From Blastomussa wellsi (lineage: Eukaryota; Cnidaria; Anthozoa; Scleractinia; Plerogyridae): 64,000 bases of DNA. Position numbers and translations under genes: made by a program. Below are positions 58,487 to 64,000 of this stretch, piece after piece (within the stretch, counting starts at the first letter, position 1; every line of letters begins with the position of its first letter). The stretch covers positions 19,972,218-20,036,217 of the forward strand of contig OX393565.1 of the NCBI GenBank assembly GCA_947652115.1, given 5' to 3'. The notes under the pieces were generated by a model. It was not told the origin of the DNA. It was given only the letters and a program-made list of their open reading frames with translations, and searched no databases.

Positions 58487-58627
58487 TCATAGACCCTTTT
58501 CATAAATGGCTGCCAATTAATAATTCTTTTGTATGCATTCAAATTAGCATTTGAATTATCAACTCAAAAACGAGGTTAGTCAGGCTAATTTTAATACTTA
58601 CAAAAGAATTTATGAAAAGGGTCTATG
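58487..58627. mobile_element. ~140 bp palindromic MITE
   Basis: CATAGACCCTTTTCATAAA..AATTCTTTTGTA is complemented by TACAAAAGAATTTATGAAAAGGGTCTATG. The interior has no coding content. Confidence 0.75.
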
Positions 58628-59071
58628 GCTAATGGGTATTCGCTGTTGCTAAATGTTGACCACGCTTTACTTAAATTTTTCAGAACTATGATATTTGAAG
58701 TGGTCTGCCATATATTCTCAAGACTTTAAGTCTCTAGGATATAGAAAGCACCTGTCATGGTTCATTTAAAACTGCCTGAGGTCCACATGCAATAAATATA
58801 TAATAGTTTAAGGTATCAGTTTGTCAAGGAGGGCCTTGAGAGTATCAGCAAGAGAAATCCAATGGGGTCCAACGGCGTTTGACGAAGAGCCTAGCAGTTC
58901 TAGATCTGTACTTTTCGGACGATTTGGCTTTGTTAGCATAGTAAGATGGAAGATTGATGTTCACAGGTTGACACAGCTGAAAACATGACTTCTCAGAGTC
59001 AATGCTGCATGACAAAACGTAATGACCATACAAGCGGAGAAGTAAGAAGCGGCCAAGTACGGCTAGAAGAC

Positions 59072-59121
<50 letters not shown>

Positions 59122-60299
59122 TACTTAATTGACCACTCCCAATTGGGGCTTTTCAGGGCCAATGTAAACAAACAAACAAAAAATGTTGCAAATAAACATA
59201 GCAGGGTTAAGAATCCTAACTGGCAGGAGGCAGACCAGTTATTTATAACATTCAAAGAACTGGATGAAATTAGAGATAACAATACTCAACTTACAATCCC
59301 TACTGTCAACCAGGAGAGGCACAAAATCTGAATTCCAATGTTTCCATTGACAAGGAGCTCCTCTGCCGAGCTAGTGTCGGAGTAAACTGAGATGTGCAAA
59401 TCACTCGTTAGAAGAACCAAAATGCAATATAATGCCACGGTGGGATCTTTACAACAAACGGTATTTGAAATTGAGCCAACTTGATAGGAAAGTTAAGCGA
59501 GTAGAATGTTTCTCGTCAAACAAGGTGTGGATTTCTGACAGCATAATCATTTATCTTTTTACAAAGCGTACCCTATGATGTTCCCACCCTCGGATTTTCA
59601 AGTGGGATTCTATATACACTCCTACCCGTGTGCGATTTTTCGGATAAAGGATCCACACTCTTCTCTATATAGCATTATTTTTTTGAACTGGAATACCGGG
59701 CTGTAAGATCATGAGCGGCCACTTCATAAATTGAAAAAAGTGGTCGCAGCTAGGCCTGGCCGTTCATTAGTTTAGCTCTCGTAAGCATTGACAAACGCAA
59801 AAACAGTAGCCGGCTGCTCACATATCATACCAGAGCTTTCATATTACCGCGTAAGGTTTTCTACCTCAGTCTCAGGGTAACGTTATCTACCCAGACGTAA
59901 ATTAGTTTCGCACACAGAGCCACTAGTCCTTCTTAGATACTGGGCCTGTTCACGAGGAATATGTTTCACCAAAACCACTAGCTTGCACATCGTGCACAGG
60001 CCCTATCGGCTAACGACTCTGGGCACATTGGCCGGAAATCATCTGGATTGTTTATCCGAAATATTTTATCATATTTATTATATTACGGTACAGATACAAT
60101 CAAGTAGTGTAGACTTAAAAATTAAATGCTGACTAATACGAATTTGGTCTGAGATTGCAGGCACTAATGAAAAGTTTTTTACTAGTACTTCAACTAAGCT
60201 CGCTAATTCATTGTTTTTGTCTTTAAAAGAAAAACATTGCAACAAGATAATATTTGGAACACTGTCGTTTATCTTTCAATCCAATTCGGCGTATTCCCA
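58628..60299. other. Intergenic between CILP-like copies
   Basis: Holds the AAT microsatellite at 59071-59122. Next to it, a stretch starting TTACTTAATTGACCACTCCC could be the 3' end of a non-LTR element. No gene is recognised. Confidence 0.4.
59071..59122. repeat. (AAT)n microsatellite
   Basis: About 17 uninterrupted AAT units. Confidence 0.95.
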
Positions 60300-63200
60300 C
60301 TAATGACATTCAAGCTCATCAATTGTAACGGCTAGCACTGCATATCCCTTGCTGTTTCTCTTTCGATCGATACCCTTTCCCACATCACTGTCGTCTCCGT
60401 ATTCGCAACGTTCCTCTGCGATCTTTCCTGGTCCTGAATAGAGACCCATTTTACTGCCAGATGTATCAACAGGGACGTAGAAACTTGTACTTTTGCGCGA
60501 AATTGTATCTATAAAGTTTCCATACATGTCTCCATACTTTGCCAGCTGAGACATGCCACTAAAACGGCCAACTCCATCTGGGAATATACAAGCGTTAGTG
60601 AGAAAAGTTACATGCAGGAATGTCTCTTTGTCTCGTTCGCTGCATCTGTATTCAATACAAGCGAAAGCCACCACGACTCGATGCGCATACCATGCGTAAA
60701 AAGTTGGTTTTTCGCTTGTGACCGTTTGTCCTTTTAAGGAAAATCCATACCTCGTTTTAAGGTCGGGTGCGAAACTTTGAACTGATACCATAGGAGTAGG
60801 CTCATATGGGTCGTATTCGGTTTTGATTTTAAGGAAACACTTCATAGGTTCCTGGTTTGGATTGCTGGCATCTGTCGTGTACCATGACAGTGGGTGACCA
60901 GGCGGCCTGGAACCGAAGTTGTCGAGCTGGTTTAGTTTGATGTCAGTCTCGCTCAAGGAAAACCTAAACGCCACCAAAGTATCACTGAGATCAAGACACT
61001 TCTGTCTCTCATCACCGCCGAATATAGGCCCTGCCTGCGAAGTAACTTTCGTCGTGAACTGAAAAGAGCGCGATTTATTTCCTTCTATAACCGATGCTTC
61101 TAATCCAGACGAAAATTTCGTGAAGATTGCATCGTCAGGATCTAGCTGACTGACCCGCTCACTGCCATCTGCATTATATGACAACTTGCTTGACTGTAAA
61201 ACGACATTCGAGTCACACCATGCTGGAATACAGGCGATTCCGTTTTTATTGGTGATCTCCTTGGTATACCCATAATATTGTTCCTCATCGGTATTCTCCT
61301 TACCAATCAATGTCATCACGGCTCCCCGGACAGGTTGCATGCGTTTATTCATCATGGTATAAGCCTGAGCTCGAACATAACAGCGCTTCCACAGCATGTC
61401 GATGTTGATGTATGATATTTTATCAGTTTGAATGTCACCGATATAAAACCTGCTGCTACCCAATGCTCGTTTGGTTCTTGAGTTATTGACTGGTTTCATT
61501 TCTCCCATTTGGCGCCATCTTCCCGTCTTAGTATCCAACCACCACAGCCATGGCGCCATTTCTCCAGTGGAATTACTTGGCAGCTTGACCTTCATAAGGT
61601 AAGGAAAGAAACGGAACAGTGAATAAGCTTTCTCAAGTTCAATAGCTAAGAAAAAGTATGATTTCCTGAGCCTCAAACGGGAGTCTGTTCACTTTAGAGG
61701 TTGCAAATGGAGATATTTGGTTTTCTGACAGAGAGAGACTGGAGCTGAAAGAATTGCTATGGCAGCAAAAACTAAGGATGCCATTTTCTTTCTTTTGTGA
61801 TAAACATTTGTGGTGTTAAGTTTCAAGAACACTGCATCAATAGTTTTAGAGATATTGTTTATACAGTATTTTACCAATTTTAGTTCAAACCTTATACGTC
61901 ATCACTAATCTAATTTGCATAATAGAAACATGTCTATATCTCTACAACGAAAAAAGATATTTCAAAAAGAAAAACGCCACTCTCCTGTATTTCACGATAA
62001 TTAGTTATTGTGCGAGGTTTAGTTTACCTTATCAGCGTCAAGGTAAATTTTCATGTTTCCTGCAAGGTCAAGTTGCTCATTGTCTTGGTCCTGAACTTTG
62101 ATTTTTACTATCCCGTATGTTTTAAGTGGCTGAACGCCTCCTGATTGGTCAACTGTGGTGAAGTCTCCGGGTGCAGAGAATAAGTCGCTGACGTTTCTTG
62201 GATCTGTCAAACTTACCCTTAGTTTGGCTTTACCTTGGAACGTAAAATGGAAATATCTTAATTCAGCTTGCTTTGGCCTTCTCGCACGCTTCTATTTATT
62301 TATATTTTTCGCCATAATTTGTTTGATTTTATGATGGCAAAGGAAACATAAATAAATTGATAAATATAGCAATTGGCATTTTGACGTTGTTGTAGGAAGG
62401 CACATAAGTTTGGGTCAAGAAAGTTTAGATTCAGTATAATCTCGATTTCGCGAAGGGAAACTTCTTTGGCTCGAAATTAACAGAAGGGATATTCGAGAAA
62501 TCCGTTGAGCGCTAGAGAAACTGGTTTCCACTACTTGTCAGGTAGAACGCTACAGAAAGATAAAATATGTCGATTTACTTTCCACAATTCACTTCAAATA
62601 TTTCAAAGATTCACTATGCAATGTTGTCCCGAGGTATTTCGAGATTTCAATTTAACAATTATGTAATGAAACGTCCATTAATTGGTAACCGACTTTTTGA
62701 GACGTACCTTTGAACGGCTTCCCATCTTTATGCAGCAGATTATCCGCTGGTAATTCTAGTTCCGCCATACTGTTCCCAGCGTGTCCAAGTGGCATTATCA
62801 GGTCTTGGCTGCTGTCAAATGTTACTGGCGGGTCCTCCTCCAGTAGCACTACCCTGTGGAACACAGTCTGGTCCTTCTGAAATGGCACGGTTTGAGTAGT
62901 GTCAAAGAACTTATCCGTAGGGTCTTGGAATGTGACTGCCACACGGTCCACATTATCGGGAATAACGAACGAGAATTTACCCTCCTCGTCAGTTCTGTCA
63001 ACTACTTTCTTTCTAAAGATAACTTTTACGTTCTTGACTACGGCCACCGACGACGTCTCCTACAACACAATGATGTTTCGGTTGTCAGTTTTTAGTAATC
63101 ACCGGTCCTTTGAACATAGATACCCTGATGATGAAATTCTATCAACCTCCTTCTATTTAAGGCCTTTTCTTTCTTCGACTGAAAATGCACCTCCTTTCTA

Positions 63201-64000
63201 AATAAATTATAGAAATAGTAAGAATATTTCTAAATACAAACATGACGATTTGGTCAGTTTCCGAAATATTAATGATTTAAAGTAACTGGCGTATCAAAAT
63301 ATGTTATAAAGAAGTAAGTAAGGTGGCCCTATGGTACTAACAGAGAAGTAAGAAGCAATGGACAATCAAGTATCAATAGGGATCTAAACAGCCTAGGACG
63401 TGTATAATTATTGGCATAAGCGTACGGGCAATTTTTTGCCAGGGGGAGGGGGTGGGGGCGGTGAACTATTTGCCCCCAAAAAAACTCCCAAGTTGCCATG
63501 CCAAAATTTCTCTTGCTGCCCAAAAAATCTGAGTTGCCCAAAATTTGGTGGCAGGGGGAGGCTGCAGCCCCCGCCCCCCGCCCCCTCCCGGCCCGTACGC
63601 CTATGATTATTGGAAACGGGTCACAGCTCACCTTTCAATACAGTTTCCCGTTTGGTGCATGTACTGCATCCACATTCACTGACGCGATAAAATACCATAC
63701 CACTGTCACTCCTACCACAGTTGACTACGATGCTCTCTTGTTCTTCCTCGTCAATCGGACCGCAGCAACAATCTTCTTTTCTGCCACAAGTGTCTGAAAA
63801 TGATGAACTCTGCGAACACGGTTCGTCAGAACATTGTCCAACATCTACGGTTTTCTCGCGTGTGCCTGCTACTTTACATCCTGAGGGAAGTTTTATGATG
63901 TGACTGCTTGGTGTTCGATTGCAGGTGTCTAATATTTCCTCTGTGAAGAGAGTACGCACTTTTTATATTACATTTCTCAAAACAAACCTGTATCTCAAAG
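60300..64000 (-). CDS. CILP-like secreted protein, N-terminus outside window
   Basis: Minus-strand exons 63632-63940, 62708-63037, 62028-62233 and 60300-61589 give about 710 residues to TAG; upstream exons lie beyond the right edge. The visible order is: a Cys-rich segment with TCGRKEDCCCG and SECGCSTC; a small beta-type (carboxypeptidase-regulatory-like) domain with KVIFRKKVVDRTDEEGKF; SLTDPRNVSDLFSAPGDF; APWLWWLDTKTGRWRQMG; and a large C-terminal region with RFYIGDIQTD. This arrangement resembles cartilage intermediate layer protein relatives (extracellular matrix); exact function is unknown. Three donors and most acceptors are standard. The acceptor of exon 62708-63037 is the odd one: the pseudogene-equivalent site ~24 bp upstream would give a frameshift, while CCGTAG|TC at 63037 restores frame. 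Confidence 0.65.
63414..63607. mobile_element. ~190 bp MITE with G/C-rich ends
   Basis: CATAAGCGTACGGGC..TTGCCAGGGGGAGG at the left and CCCCCTCCCGGCCCGTACGCCTATG at the right are inverted. It lies in an intron of the CILP-like gene. ORFs across it are low-complexity. Confidence 0.65.

Noticed and set aside
63400..63797. Gly/Pro-rich ORFs
   Set aside because: Low-complexity translation of a G/C-rich MITE and the antisense of the CILP-like Cys-rich exon.

Overview
This is eukaryotic, animal-type DNA: split genes with GT-AG introns, many decayed transposons, tRNA-derived SINEs and short palindromic elements. The gene set suggests an anthozoan cnidarian, most likely a stony coral or a relative. 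The clues are a sugar-phosphate cyclase of the 2-epi-5-epi-valiolone / desmethyl-4-deoxygadusol type, a PAN-EGF-fibrinogen secreted protein, and CILP-like secreted proteins beside the conserved metazoan genes BROX and RNF216. The species cannot be fixed from the sequence alone.

Layout. 1-6700 holds no gene I can support; it carries a 68-70 bp minisatellite, several palindromic elements and a SINE. 6721-11364 (+) holds four exons of the cyclase gene, whose 5' exon(s) I did not find, with a decayed LINE in its first visible intron. 14515-20466 (+) is a four-exon gene for a secreted PAN/EGF/fibrinogen-domain protein. 20605-25450 carries two well-bounded palindromic elements, a hairpin-bearing 33 bp minisatellite and a frameshifted RPA-like OB-fold gene. 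25480-30544 is a Gypsy-type LTR retrotransposon, broken in many places, inserted inside an older inverted-repeat element.

31914-45591 (-) is a complete 11-exon BROX gene (Bro1 domain, C-terminal CAAX box). Its introns are packed with mobile elements, including a foldback element that carries the 5' half of a PIF1-like helicase between inverted copies of its own first-exon region. RNF216 (RBR E3 ligase) follows as one intronless 669-codon ORF at 45918-47927 (+), head to head with BROX and only 326 bp away.

From 50742 to the right edge there is a family of CILP-like genes on the minus strand. One copy at 60300 to >64000 looks usable and two downstream copies are pseudogenes. The last of these arose by duplication of a ~2.3 kb block that was already broken. 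The window is a set of unrelated host genes separated by transposon debris, not an operon or a single system. The most unusual items are the PIF1 hairpin element, the CILP-like duplication history, the host-encoded cyclase and the TSD-flanked element with TTAACCGTTAGCCG repeats.
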